Assembly (NCBI GenBank): GCA_023460795.1
Contig: JAEWPC010000035.1
Span: forward strand, 62,001-126,000
DNA length: 64,000 bases
Direction of reading: 5' to 3'
DNA from: Bacillota bacterium
GTDB lineage: Bacteria > Bacillota > Bacilli > Paenibacillales > Paenibacillaceae
Shown here: positions 15,825 to 23,740 of the stretch, in pieces
Numbering within the stretch: the stretch's first letter is position 1
How the letters are laid out: each line of letters begins with the position of its first letter
Translations under genes and position numbers: made by a program
Notes under the pieces: model-generated
Told to the model about the DNA's origin: nothing
The model's database searches: none
What the model saw: the letters and a program-made list of their open reading frames with translations, nothing else

Positions 15825-16652
15825 CTACTTGCCCGCAGCGGCGATCTGCGTCTTCGTCTTCGCGATGACCGTCGCGATCTTCTTCTCGGCGTCCAGAACT
15901 TCCCGCTGCTTGTCCGCGACCTGCTTCGCGAGCGAGGCCAGCGTATCCAGAGCGTTCAGAGAGCTGCGCGTCTCGCTCTTCTTGATCGCGTATTTAAAGT
16001 CGGTCCAGACGGCCGACTGGCTCTTGCGCGGCAGGGCGGCGGCGCTGTTCAGGGATTTGATCTTCACCTTGAGCTTATCGGTCTCGCCGAGCGTATCTCT
16101 GGCGGCTTTGATCTTGGCGGCGGCAGCGGCTTTGGCGTTCTTCAGTTCGGCTTCCTTCGCCCGAATCTTGTCCCGCGCGAGCTGGGTCGCGACTTTCATC
16201 GCATCGGCTTGAATGCGCAGCGCGTCGTTCAAGAGCTTGCTCTTAAGCTTCCGCACGATGGCAATCTGCTTATTGAGCGCGGTGTACTCGTCGAACAGCG
16301 GCTTGTACTTCGCCTTCATCTGCGCGACCTCGGCTTTCAGCTTATCCAGCTTGGCGCCGTCGATAGCCCGAATCTCCTTGCGCAGCGCGAGCAACGCCTG
16401 CTCGTTCGCATAGTGCTGCGTCTTGATCTGCGCCTTGAGCTGCAAGTCCTCGTTCAGCGATGCTTGCAACGCGGGATATAGCTGCTTCAGCTTGGCAGCC
16501 GATCCGGCGTCCGCGGCCTTGACGGTCTTGTCGAAGTCGGCTTTGACCGGCGCGGTCAGCTCGATGGCGGCTGCCTGAATCGCGGCCGGCGCGGCGCTCC
16601 ATACGGATGCCGCGAACAGCAGCAATAGGACGCTACGACACATTGTAACCAT
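15825..16652 (-). CDS. Secreted Ala/Lys-rich coiled-coil protein, unrecognised
   Basis: 275 residues. Residues 1-28 form a signal peptide (VLLLLFAASVWSAAPAAIQAAA). The rest is almost entirely helical and rich in Ala, Lys, Leu, Glu and Gln with heptad-like spacing, for example LQLKAQIKTQHYANEQALLA and DKLKAEVAQMKAKYKPLF, so long coiled coils are expected. No enzymatic motif. GGAGGG lies 6 bases before ATG 16652. It is preceded by a 127-base leader with a strong promoter and a terminator-like hairpin (16682-16779), so expression is probably controlled at RNA level. Confidence 0.7.
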   Translation of the reverse strand: MVTMCRSVLLLLFAASVWSAAPAAIQAAAIELTAPVKADFDKTVKAADAGSAAKLKQLYPALQASLNEDLQLKAQIKTQHYANEQALLALRKEIRAIDGAKLDKLKAEVAQMKAKYKPLFDEYTALNKQIAIVRKLKSKLLNDALRIQADAMKVATQLARDKIRAKEAELKNAKAAAAAKIKAARDTLGETDKLKVKIKSLNSAAALPRKSQSAVWTDFKYAIKKSETRSSLNALDTLASLAKQVADKQREVLDAEKKIATVIAKTKTQIAAAGK

Positions 16653-16681
16653 GTAAATCCCTCCTAGTTAGAATTGAATCT

Positions 16682-16779
16682 CCGAATCCGGACAACAAAA
16701 AAAGCACCTGCAAGAAAGGCGTATCAACGCCTTATCTTACGGGTGCTTCCTGACGTAAGTGGTCCGAATTCGGTTATGT
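16682..16779 (-). ncRNA. Candidate leader RNA / transcription attenuator (or short terminated sRNA)
   Basis: Read on the minus strand after the promoter at 16786-16814. A strong terminator-like hairpin has arms AAGCACC (16748-16742) and GGTGCTT (16708-16702), an inner GTAAGA/TCTTGC pairing and GGCGT/ACGCC tip, followed by seven T (16703-16697). A competing pairing CTTACG (16759-16754) with CGTAAG (16741-16736) would break the terminator. An outer 12-bp pairing, CCGAATTCGGAC (16773-16762) with GTCCGGATTCGG (16693-16682), encloses the whole and can form only if transcription passes the T tract. The open frame of the coiled-coil protein starts 30 bases later. It matches no riboswitch class I know. 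Confidence 0.55.
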
Positions 16780-16785
16780 GCGTTC

Positions 16786-16814
16786 ACTATACCAAGGCTT
16801 GGAAAAGCTGTCAA
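16786..16814 (-). promoter_or_regulatory. Strong sigma-A type promoter facing left
   Basis: TTGACA (16814-16809), 17-base spacer, TATAGT (16791-16786) on the minus strand. It precedes the leader RNA and the coiled-coil gene and is divergent from the UMP-kinase-like gene. Confidence 0.8.
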
Positions 16815-16906
16815 GCGAACAGTCGGTACCCCCTGAAATCTTCCTCTTCGTCCGAAAAGTATATCTATGTTCCCGGTACATAGAGTAGATAGCGGAGGTG
16901 CGAACG

Positions 16907-17650
16907 ATGCTCAAATACAAGCGGGTGTTGATCAAGCTAAGCGGCGGCGCCGTCGCGGGCAACGGCGAATTCGGCTTCGATCCCGATAGATTGGAGCATA
17001 TCGCGAGCGAAATTCTGGCCGTCGTCAGATTGGGCGTCGAAGTGTGCCTCGTCGTCGGGGGCGGCAATATTTTTCGCGGGAGCATGGCGTCTTCTTGGGG
17101 GATCGAAAGGGCGGAAGCGGACAGTATCGGCACGCTCGCGACGGTCATCAACAGCCTCATGCTCCGCGGCGTGCTGAAAGCGAGGACGGACAGGGAAGTG
17201 CGCGTCATGACCGCCTTGCCGGTCAGCGCCGTCGCCGAGCCATACATACGGTTAAGAGCGGTTCATCATCTGGAAAAAGGGTACATCGTGATCTTCGCGG
17301 GAGGCAACGGACAGCCGTTCGTCACGACGGACTATCCTTCGGTGCAGCGGGCGATCGAGGTGAGATGCGCCGCGCTGCTCGTGGCGAAGCAAGGGGTGGA
17401 CGGCGTGCTGAGCGCCGATCCGAAGGCGAACCCGAACGCTCGCAAGTTCAAGTCGCTGCATTACAACGACGTGCTTCAGCGCGACTTAACGGTCATGGAC
17501 CAGTCGGCGTTCATTCTGGCGCGGGATTTCGGCTTGCCGATTCACGTGTTCAACTTCGATAAGCCGGGAGCGATGAAGGCGATCTGCGAAGGGAGCGTCG
17601 AGGGTACGATCATTAGCCGAGACTCCGTTCTGGCGCTGGACGAAGCTTAG
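16907..17650 (+). CDS. Uridylate kinase-like protein (PyrH family, amino acid kinase fold)
   Basis: 247 residues. RVLIKLSGGAVAG at residues 5-17 carries the phosphate-binding Lys and GG, followed by CLVVGGGNIFRG, DSIGTLATVINSLML, FAGGNGQPFVTTDY and DGVLSADPKANPNA, all PyrH hallmarks (UMP + ATP to UDP + ADP). ATG 16907 was chosen, with CGGAGGTG 6 bases upstream. It stands alone, not in the usual tsf-pyrH-frr cluster, so it may be a second copy with a special role (inference). A 7-bp inverted repeat TCTATGT/ACATAGA sits just before its RBS. Confidence 0.88.
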   Translation: MLKYKRVLIKLSGGAVAGNGEFGFDPDRLEHIASEILAVVRLGVEVCLVVGGGNIFRGSMASSWGIERAEADSIGTLATVINSLMLRGVLKARTDREVRVMTALPVSAVAEPYIRLRAVHHLEKGYIVIFAGGNGQPFVTTDYPSVQRAIEVRCAALLVAKQGVDGVLSADPKANPNARKFKSLHYNDVLQRDLTVMDQSAFILARDFGLPIHVFNFDKPGAMKAICEGSVEGTIISRDSVLALDEA

Positions 17651-17655
17651 CGCGG

Positions 17656-18336
17656 CTAGAATAGCAGGGTCTGCTCCTCGATGCACTCGGGCGTATCGTT
17701 CTTCACGTTGCCGACGATCTTGGATACGGGATACGCCCGCATCGCCGCGGCGTCGTAAGGGCGCAGCAGGCTCGTGAGCCCCGCCGCATCCGTGTTGCCG
17801 CGATCCAACCAGTACGCTTCGTCCTCCGGCCGCACGATAACGGGCATTCGGTCGTGAATGTCCGCCATCAGCTCGTTCGGCGTCGTCGTGATGATCGTGC
17901 AGGTGCTTATTTTGCGCCCGTCCGGGGCGACCCATGTATCGTACAAAGCGGCCATCGAGAAGATGCCGCCGTCCTTCATCGTAATCCGCATCGGTTGCTT
18001 GCCGCCCCCGGCTTGCTTCCACTCGTAGAAGCCGTCGGCTGGCACTAGCGCTCTTTTCCGCCCAACCAATTCTCTGAAAGAGGGCTTCTCCAGCAGCGTC
18101 TCCGCCCGCGCGTTAATCATCTTCGAGCCGATCTTATCGTCGGAGGCCCATGAAGGGACAAGCCCCCAGCGAAGCTCGCCGAGCCTGTTCTTCTCCCCGT
18201 CGTTCACGACCGCCAGCACCTGCTGCATCGGCGCGACGTTGTAGCGGGGCGTATGATACCGATTCGTCGGCAAATCGCTGAGGTACCTCAGCATTAACTC
18301 CTCGATGGACACCACGATCGTATATCGTCCGCACAT
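17656..18336 (-). CDS. yedK: SOS response-associated peptidase / HMCES-type abasic-site shield
   Basis: 226 residues. Begins MCGRYT: Cys2 becomes the N-terminal residue that forms the thiazolidine crosslink with abasic sites in single-stranded DNA. Other conserved blocks are RYNVAP, ELRWGLVPSWA, NARAET, FYEWK with the catalytic Glu, and DIHDRMPVI with the catalytic His. The family protects single-stranded DNA at replication forks. Divergent from the LexA-controlled mutagenesis cassette. A -10 like TATACT lies at 18403-18398. CGAGGAGG is 7 bases before ATG. Confidence 0.93.
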   Translation of the reverse strand: MCGRYTIVVSIEELMLRYLSDLPTNRYHTPRYNVAPMQQVLAVVNDGEKNRLGELRWGLVPSWASDDKIGSKMINARAETLLEKPSFRELVGRKRALVPADGFYEWKQAGGGKQPMRITMKDGGIFSMAALYDTWVAPDGRKISTCTIITTTPNELMADIHDRMPVIVRPEDEAYWLDRGNTDAAGLTSLLRPYDAAAMRAYPVSKIVGNVKNDTPECIEEQTLLF

Positions 18337-18436
18337 GAGAATCCTCCTCGATAAATGAATCTTCGTCAGGCTCGAACGAACTCGCCCTTATTTTTTCAGT
18401 ATAAGCCTGTCCACCCAAAAAATAAATGTGGATAAA

Positions 18437-18480
18437 GGAACATCCGTTCGCATATAATGATTAACACGAACACTCGTTCG
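18437..18480 (+). promoter_or_regulatory. SOS promoter with two LexA (DinR) boxes
   Basis: CGAACACTCGTTCG (18467-18480) is a perfect match to the Gram-positive LexA box CGAAC-N4-GTTCG. GGAACATCCGTTCG (18437-18450) matches with one change. A consensus TATAAT (18453-18458) lies between them, so LexA would cover both the spacer and the start site of the cassette beginning at 18520. Confidence 0.9.
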
Positions 18481-18519
18481 TAGAATTTATGCGAACATGG
18501 ACGATAAGGGAGAGGATCG

Positions 18520-18891
18520 ATGAAACCGCCTGTGCTAAGCAAAGACGAGCTGCGCTTGGTGAAGGACGCGATTATCATTCCCGTCATGCTGGACTATCTC
18601 CAGAGCGACATCGATACGGCCCGCAAGGCGGGATTTAAGCTGGATTTGATACTCGTGCGCGGCTTGCAGAAGGTGCTGGACGATCTGATTAACGAGCATT
18701 ACGAATTACGCAAAGCGCTCAGGGAGCGCGGCATTAAGCTGTTTCCGGAGAAGCGGACGCGGGCGGGCGTGGAGGCCGCGTATTTGTGCCGGGGGTACGA
18801 GCATCAGTTGACGTTGCTGTGGGGAACGCTGCGGACCGAGGCGCTGAGGAAGGCGAGCGAATATACCGGAGTTAAGCTAACGGACGGGTGA
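18520..18891 (+). CDS. First gene of the SOS mutagenesis cassette, function unknown
   Basis: 123 residues, mostly helical and charged, no membrane segment. Segments include LVKDAIIIPVMLDYLQSD, LVRGLQKVLDDLINEHYELRKALRERGIKLF and YLCRGYEHQLTLLWGTLR. I do not recognise a family. It directly follows two LexA boxes and lies 9 bp before the Y-family polymerase, so it is DNA-damage induced and likely a partner of that polymerase, in the place where other cassettes carry ImuA- or YqzH-like accessory proteins (inference from position). AAGGGAGAGG is 6-7 bases before ATG. Confidence 0.8.
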   Translation: MKPPVLSKDELRLVKDAIIIPVMLDYLQSDIDTARKAGFKLDLILVRGLQKVLDDLINEHYELRKALRERGIKLFPEKRTRAGVEAAYLCRGYEHQLTLLWGTLRTEALRKASEYTGVKLTDG

Positions 18892-18900
18892 TGGACACGA

Positions 18901-20175
18901 ATGGGTAAAAGCAAAAGCGCGGAGCGCATCATTATGCTGGCGGATTGCCAAAGCTTCTACGCCTCGGTGGAGAAGGCGGCGAATCCGCAATACGCGAACA
19001 AGCCGCTCGTCGTCGCGGGCGATCCCGAGCGCCGCAGCGGCATTATTCTGGCGGCGTGCCCGCTGGCCAAGGCGTTCGGGGTGACGACGGCGGAGACGGT
19101 GCGCGAGGCGGTGGCCAAATGCCCGGATCTCGTCATTATTCGGCCTCGGATGCAGATGTATATCGATATTTCGATGCAGATTACGGATATTTACCGCGCG
19201 TTCAGCGACCTGGTGGAGCCGTACTCGATCGACGAGCAGTTCATTGACGTGACGGGCAGCCAGAAGCTGTTCGGCACCCCGCTCGAGATCGCGCAGGCGA
19301 TCCAAGATCAGGTGCGGAGCGAGACGGGAATCTATACGCGGGTTGGCATCAGCTATTCCAAGGTGACGGCGAAGATGGCTTGCGACCTATGGGCGAAGAA
19401 AAACGATACCGGGCTGTTCGTGCTGCGGAAGGAGGATTTGCAGGAGAAGCTGTGGCCGATGCCGATCAACAAGATGTTCATGGTCGGGAGCCGGATGACG
19501 GCGCATTTTTCGGCGATGGGCATGCCGACGATCGGCCATGTCGCGCGCACGCCGCTGCCCGAGCTGAAGCGGCTCATGCGCCGCAAATTCAAGAAGAACT
19601 GCGACATCGACGCGGAGCTGTACTGGCGGCTCGCCAACGGCAAGGACGATAGTCCTGTCAGCCCGTATACGCACAAGACGCCGCCGAAGAGCGTCGGCCA
19701 TCAGATGACGCTGCCGCGGGACTACCGGACGATGGAGGAGCTGAAGGTCGTGCTTCTCGAGCTGACCGAGCTCGTATGCAGGCGTTGCCGAGGGCTCGGC
19801 TTCATGGGGTTCGTCGTGTCGGTCGGGTGCCAGGGAGCGGACTTTGACCGTCCGACCGGCTTCTACAGGCAGTCCAAGATGCCGGAGCCGACGAACGTGA
19901 CGAACCATGTGTACAAGGCGGCGGCCCTGCTGTTCGAGCGGCATTGGGGCGGCGAGCCGGTGCGCAAGGTCGCGGTCGGACTCACCCAATTGTCCGGCGA
20001 GGAGGAGTACCAGCTGTCGCTGTTCGACGAGCGGGACCGGTTCCGCATGCTGGAGCGGGCGACGGACGCGCTGAAGGATAAATACGGCAGCACCGCGATC
20101 ATGAGAGCCGTCTCGAAGACGGCCGCGGGGCAAGCCGAGGATAGAGCCGGCAAGATCGGAGGGCATTATAGATGA
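18901..20175 (+). CDS. Y-family DNA polymerase, UvrX/YqjW-like (DNA polymerase IV/V type)
   Basis: 424 residues. Translesion polymerase: catalytic Asp15 in MLADCQSFYASVE, then the Asp111-Glu112 pair in YSIDEQFIDVT, helix-hairpin-helix/thumb region near 180-230, and little-finger domain after about 290. QLSLF at residues 371-375 is a textbook beta-clamp binding motif. The sequence DCQSFYASVEKAANPQ is typical of the UvrX/YqjW branch found beside YolD-like genes. LexA-regulated through the boxes at 18437-18480. It overlaps the YolD-like gene by 4 bp. Confidence 0.95.
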   Translation: MGKSKSAERIIMLADCQSFYASVEKAANPQYANKPLVVAGDPERRSGIILAACPLAKAFGVTTAETVREAVAKCPDLVIIRPRMQMYIDISMQITDIYRAFSDLVEPYSIDEQFIDVTGSQKLFGTPLEIAQAIQDQVRSETGIYTRVGISYSKVTAKMACDLWAKKNDTGLFVLRKEDLQEKLWPMPINKMFMVGSRMTAHFSAMGMPTIGHVARTPLPELKRLMRRKFKKNCDIDAELYWRLANGKDDSPVSPYTHKTPPKSVGHQMTLPRDYRTMEELKVVLLELTELVCRRCRGLGFMGFVVSVGCQGADFDRPTGFYRQSKMPEPTNVTNHVYKAAALLFERHWGGEPVRKVAVGLTQLSGEEEYQLSLFDERDRFRMLERATDALKDKYGSTAIMRAVSKTAAGQAEDRAGKIGGHYR

Positions 20176-20492
20176 CGAAGAAGCTCGAGAATAACGGACT
20201 ATGGGAGTCGAGCCGCATGATGCTGCCCGAGCACAAGGAACGCATTATCGAGATGAACAACCGGCCCGAGCGCCGGACGAAACCCGTGTTGGACCCGCAG
20301 CGGTGGGAGGAGATCAACGAGCGGCTCAGCGTAGCTTGCCGGACGGGCGAGGAGATCGAGCTGCTGCTCTGGGAGCCGGAAGCCGACCGGACGGTCAGAG
20401 GGGCGATCGTGAAGCTGGATTTGCTGTCTTATCGGATTTTCATCGGCGGGCAGTGGGTGAAGCTGGCGAGTATCATGGAGGTGCGGGGGTAG
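20172..20492 (+). CDS. YolD-like family protein
   Basis: 106 residues. ESSRMMLPEHKERIIEMNN and, near the C-terminus, GAIVKLDLLSYRIFIGGQWVKLASIMEV match YolD-like proteins, which are encoded next to UvrX-type polymerases and are thought to act with them. ATGA overlap with the polymerase gene shows translational coupling. Last gene of the SOS cassette. Confidence 0.9.
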   Translation: MTKKLENNGLWESSRMMLPEHKERIIEMNNRPERRTKPVLDPQRWEEINERLSVACRTGEEIELLLWEPEADRTVRGAIVKLDLLSYRIFIGGQWVKLASIMEVRG

Positions 20493-20620
20493 ACCCAGCA
20501 TAAACGCATGCACAAATAACTTTCTTCTATTCGGCACTTATTAGAATCCGCCGAATTCGCTACAATGAGAAGGCAGGCTTCAGGATATAGAACGAAATCA
20601 CATGGCGAGGTGGAATGAAC

Positions 20621-21592
20621 ATGAACTACAGAATGTTGGGTCGGACGGGACTGAGCGTGTCGGAGATCGGATACGGCGCTTGGGGAATCGGCAAATCCAG
20701 CTGGGTCGGGGCGAATGACGACGAATCTTTGCGCGCGCTGCAACGCGCGCTCGAGTTGGGGCTTAACTTCATCGATACGGCGCTGGGCTACGGGAACGGT
20801 CATAGCGAGCAACTGGTCGGTCAAGCAGTCAGATCGCAAACGCAACGCATTTACGTCGCGACCAAGATTCCGCCCAAAAATCTCAAATGGCCGGCTCCGT
20901 CCGGAATTTCGGTAAACGATGCGTTCCCGGGGGACCATGTCGTCTCCTGCACGGAACAGAGTCTTCGAAACCTTGGACTGGAGACGATTGACGTGCAGCA
21001 ATTCCATGTCTGGTCCGACGAGTGGGTCGGACAAGGCGACTGGCTGGAAGCGGTGCAGAAGCTGAAGGATCAAGGAAAAATTCGTTATTTCGGCGTATCG
21101 ATCAACGACCATCAGGCGAGCAACGCGATCAAGCTGATCGAGACCGGCGTCGTGGATACCGTGCAGGTGATATACAACATTTTCGACCAAAGCCCGGAAG
21201 ACGGGCTGCTGCAGGCTTGCCAGAAGCACAACGTCGGCGTCATCGTCCGGGTCGCGCTGGACGAGGGCGGACTGACGGGCAAAGTGACGCCGGACACGAC
21301 GTTCGACGAGGGCGACTTCCGCAATGGTTACTTCCGCGGCGACCGAAAACGGGAAGTGTACGATCGGGTGCAGGCGATTGCGGCGGATCTGGGCATCTCC
21401 ACGGATGCCATGGCGGAGACTGCCCTGCGGTTCGTACTGAGCCATCCCGCCGTTTCGACGGTCATTCCGGGCATGCGAACGATCCGCAACGTGGAGCGCA
21501 ACATGCTGGTGGGAGACGGACGCGGGCTGCCCGAGGAGCAGCTTGCCAAGCTCCGGTCGCATCGCTGGGATCGCAACTTCTATCAATCCTGA
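20621..21592 (+). CDS. Aldo/keto reductase
   Basis: 323 residues, TIM barrel. MNYRMLGRTGLSVSEIGYG at the start, the tetrad Asp and Tyr in FIDTALGYGNGHSE, Lys in VATKIPP and His in QQFHVWS, and the NADPH-binding C-terminal region VIPGMRTIRNVERNM. Broad carbonyl reductase class; substrate unknown. ATG 20621 was chosen since GAGGTGG lies 7-8 bases upstream; ATG 20615 would be too close. A TACAAT at 20561-20566 may be the -10. Confidence 0.9.
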   Translation: MNYRMLGRTGLSVSEIGYGAWGIGKSSWVGANDDESLRALQRALELGLNFIDTALGYGNGHSEQLVGQAVRSQTQRIYVATKIPPKNLKWPAPSGISVNDAFPGDHVVSCTEQSLRNLGLETIDVQQFHVWSDEWVGQGDWLEAVQKLKDQGKIRYFGVSINDHQASNAIKLIETGVVDTVQVIYNIFDQSPEDGLLQACQKHNVGVIVRVALDEGGLTGKVTPDTTFDEGDFRNGYFRGDRKREVYDRVQAIAADLGISTDAMAETALRFVLSHPAVSTVIPGMRTIRNVERNMLVGDGRGLPEEQLAKLRSHRWDRNFYQS

Positions 21593-21612
21593 GGATTCGG
21601 CGCGGGATATCG

Positions 21613-21654
21613 AGAGCATTCATTCCTGTAGGGAAATGGGTGCTCTATTTTTTA
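21613..21654 (+). terminator. Intrinsic terminator after aldo/keto reductase
   Basis: AGAGCA (21613-21618) pairs with TGCTCT (21641-21646), extended inward by imperfect pairs between TTCATTCC and GGGAAATGGG, followed by ATTTTTTAG. Confidence 0.75.
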
Positions 21655-21757
21655 GCCTTTGCAGGTGTTTGGTGCACTAGGCTAACGTATCGCGATCCAA
21701 GGCATCTTCCCTTACAATAAAGAGCAGGATCAACATACAAGGGGGAGCTGGTGCGGC

Positions 21758-22594
21758 TTGTCGTTCAAAATCGATCATTACAATGGCGCGCTTCCTTATC
21801 GGGATGAACCTGATCTTTACCTTTCCTTCTGGGGGAAGGAGAATTGCGTCCCAGGGCACGCCGTCGGTCCCGGCATTCGCGATCTTTACAAGATCCATTT
21901 TATCCATAAGGGCACAGGGGTGGTCAGAGTCGGGGGACATACGTATACGTTAACCGCCGGACAAGCTTTTCTCATCTATCCCAAAGTCGTGACCTACTAC
22001 GAGGCGGATCAAGAAGATCCGTGGACGTACTCTTGGATGGCTTTCCAAGGCGTTCAAGTCCCTCGCATTCTCGCGCAAACGCGGCTGCTGCCGGAGCGGC
22101 CGGTCTTTCCGATGGACACCAAAATGATGCCCGGGTTATTCGATGCGCTGACCGAGACGTTGAACGGTTACGTTAATCCGGAGCTGCGTCTCACGGCTAT
22201 TTTATACGGATTCATGTCCTTGTTAACCGAGATCGTCCCCGTATCTTCGCAAATGAATTCGCCGCATCCCAAGCAAGACAGCTACGTCCACCAAAGCCTC
22301 GAATTCATCCATTGCCATTACTGCGAGCCGATCACCGTGCAACAATTGGCGGCTCATCTGGGCTTGGATCGCAAATACTTGTCCTCCTTGTTCAAAGAAT
22401 CGGTCGGCGTCTCGCCGCAGCAATATCTCCTTCGCTATCGCATGGATAAGGCCGGCGAATTGCTGCTAAGCGGCCGATACCGGGTGGGGGAAGTGGCTAG
22501 ATCGGTGGGTTACCAGGACGCGCTGCTATTCTCGAGAATGTTCAAGAAAGCCAAGGGCCATTCTCCGAAGCAATGGATATCCGACAAGCCATAA
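21758..22594 (+). CDS. AraC family transcriptional regulator
   Basis: 278 residues from TTG 21758, with AGGGGGAGC about 9 bases upstream. The N-terminal cupin-type sensor (residues about 10-150: GPGIRDLYKIHFIHKGTGVVRVGGHTYTLTAGQAFLI) resembles AraC/YesN-type sugar-binding arms. Two C-terminal helix-turn-helix units start near residue 175 (PITVQQLAAHLGLDRKYLSSLFKESVGVSPQQYLLRYRM, then VGEVARSVGYQDALLFSRMFKKAKGHSPKQW). Probably controls the aldo/keto reductase genes on either side (inference). Confidence 0.9.
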   Translation: MSFKIDHYNGALPYRDEPDLYLSFWGKENCVPGHAVGPGIRDLYKIHFIHKGTGVVRVGGHTYTLTAGQAFLIYPKVVTYYEADQEDPWTYSWMAFQGVQVPRILAQTRLLPERPVFPMDTKMMPGLFDALTETLNGYVNPELRLTAILYGFMSLLTEIVPVSSQMNSPHPKQDSYVHQSLEFIHCHYCEPITVQQLAAHLGLDRKYLSSLFKESVGVSPQQYLLRYRMDKAGELLLSGRYRVGEVARSVGYQDALLFSRMFKKAKGHSPKQWISDKP

Positions 22595-22691
22595 AGAGAC
22601 ATTATGATATAAAATACACCCACGGTGACATAGGACTTATCCTCGGCTGCCTTTACAATAAGATTGAATTTACATGCGGGGAGATGGAGAT

Positions 22692-23681
22692 ATGAGTTAC
22701 TTGGCGGATGCTACCAGGTACGACACAATGACATATAGACGAAGCGGACGAAGCGGATTGATGCTTCCGGCGATTTCGCTCGGCTTGTGGCACAATTTCG
22801 GCGGGATCAACGTGAAAGAGAATAGCCGGGCGATGATTCGGAGGGCTTTCGATTTAGGAATTACGCATTTCGACTTGGCTAACAATTACGGGCCTCCTCC
22901 GGGATCGGCAGAGGAGACCTTCGGTCAGATTCTGGAAGAAGATCTGGCGGCTCATCGGGACGAGATGATCATTTCAACCAAGGCAGGCTATTACATGTGG
23001 CCGGGACCGTACGGGGAATGGGGCTCGAAGAAGAACCTGATCGCCAGCTTGAATCAGAGCTTGAGAAGAATGAAGCTGGATTACGTCGATATTTTCTATC
23101 ACCATCGCCCAGATCCGAACACGCCTCTGGAAGAAACGATGGCCGCGCTTGATCTGATCGTGCGTCAAGGGAAGGCGCTCTATGTCGGTCTTTCTAACTA
23201 CAAACCCGAGGAGACGAAGGAAGCGGCGCGGATTCTAAGAAGTCTGGGCACGCCGTGCTTGATTCATCAACCTAAGTATTCGATGCTGGATCGTTGGATC
23301 GAGGACGGCCTGCAAGACGTGCTGAGCGAAGAGGGAATCGGTTCGATCGCCTTCTCTCCACTAGCCGGGGGACTCCTGACCGACCGCTATCTGAACGGAG
23401 TGCCGGAGGATTCGCGCGCGGCGGGGCCAAGCCCGTTCCTGAGCACGAACGCGATCTCTGAGGATGTCATCGGCAAAGTAAAGCGACTTAACGCGATTGC
23501 CGAGCAACGCGGGCAGAAGCTTTCCCAGATGGCGTTGTCCTGGGTGCTTCGCGAAGGCAAAGTGACGTCCGCCTTGATCGGCGCGAGTAAAGTCGGCCAG
23601 ATCGAAGACGCGGTGGGCGCCGTGAACGCTCTCGATTTTTCCGCGGAAGAGCTGCGGCAGATCGATCAAATCCTGATGTAA
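22692..23681 (+). CDS. Aldo/keto reductase, YghZ/Gpr-like (KCNAB-related)
   Basis: 329 residues. YRRSGRSGLMLPAISLGLWHNFG, FDLANNYGPPPGSAEETFG, ISTKAGYYMWPGPYGEWGSKK, DIFYHHRPDP and late LSWVLREGKVTSALIGAS match L-glyceraldehyde 3-phosphate reductase/YghZ-type AKR14 enzymes, which detoxify aldehydes such as methylglyoxal. Tyr, Asp, Lys and His of the tetrad are visible in these blocks. ATG 22692 follows GGAGATGGAGAT. Downstream of an AraC regulator; ends at a convergent terminator. Confidence 0.9.
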   Translation: MSYLADATRYDTMTYRRSGRSGLMLPAISLGLWHNFGGINVKENSRAMIRRAFDLGITHFDLANNYGPPPGSAEETFGQILEEDLAAHRDEMIISTKAGYYMWPGPYGEWGSKKNLIASLNQSLRRMKLDYVDIFYHHRPDPNTPLEETMAALDLIVRQGKALYVGLSNYKPEETKEAARILRSLGTPCLIHQPKYSMLDRWIEDGLQDVLSEEGIGSIAFSPLAGGLLTDRYLNGVPEDSRAAGPSPFLSTNAISEDVIGKVKRLNAIAEQRGQKLSQMALSWVLREGKVTSALIGASKVGQIEDAVGAVNALDFSAEELRQIDQILM

Positions 23682-23685
23682 GACG

Positions 23686-23717
23686 AATGGCGGCACAGGG
23701 TATCCCTGGCCGCCATT
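23686..23717. terminator. Bidirectional terminator hairpin between convergent genes
   Basis: AATGGCGG (23686-23693) pairs with CCGCCATT (23710-23717), with inner CAGGG (23696-23700)/CCCTG (23704-23708) and a 3-base loop. Lies between gene ends 23681 (+) and 23741 (-). Confidence 0.75.
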
Positions 23718-23740
23718 GTCACGTGGTATGCGATATAAAA

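Noticed and set aside
20429..21619. Long open frame antisense to the aldo/keto reductase
   Set aside because: No family features; the sense strand carries all AKR motifs.
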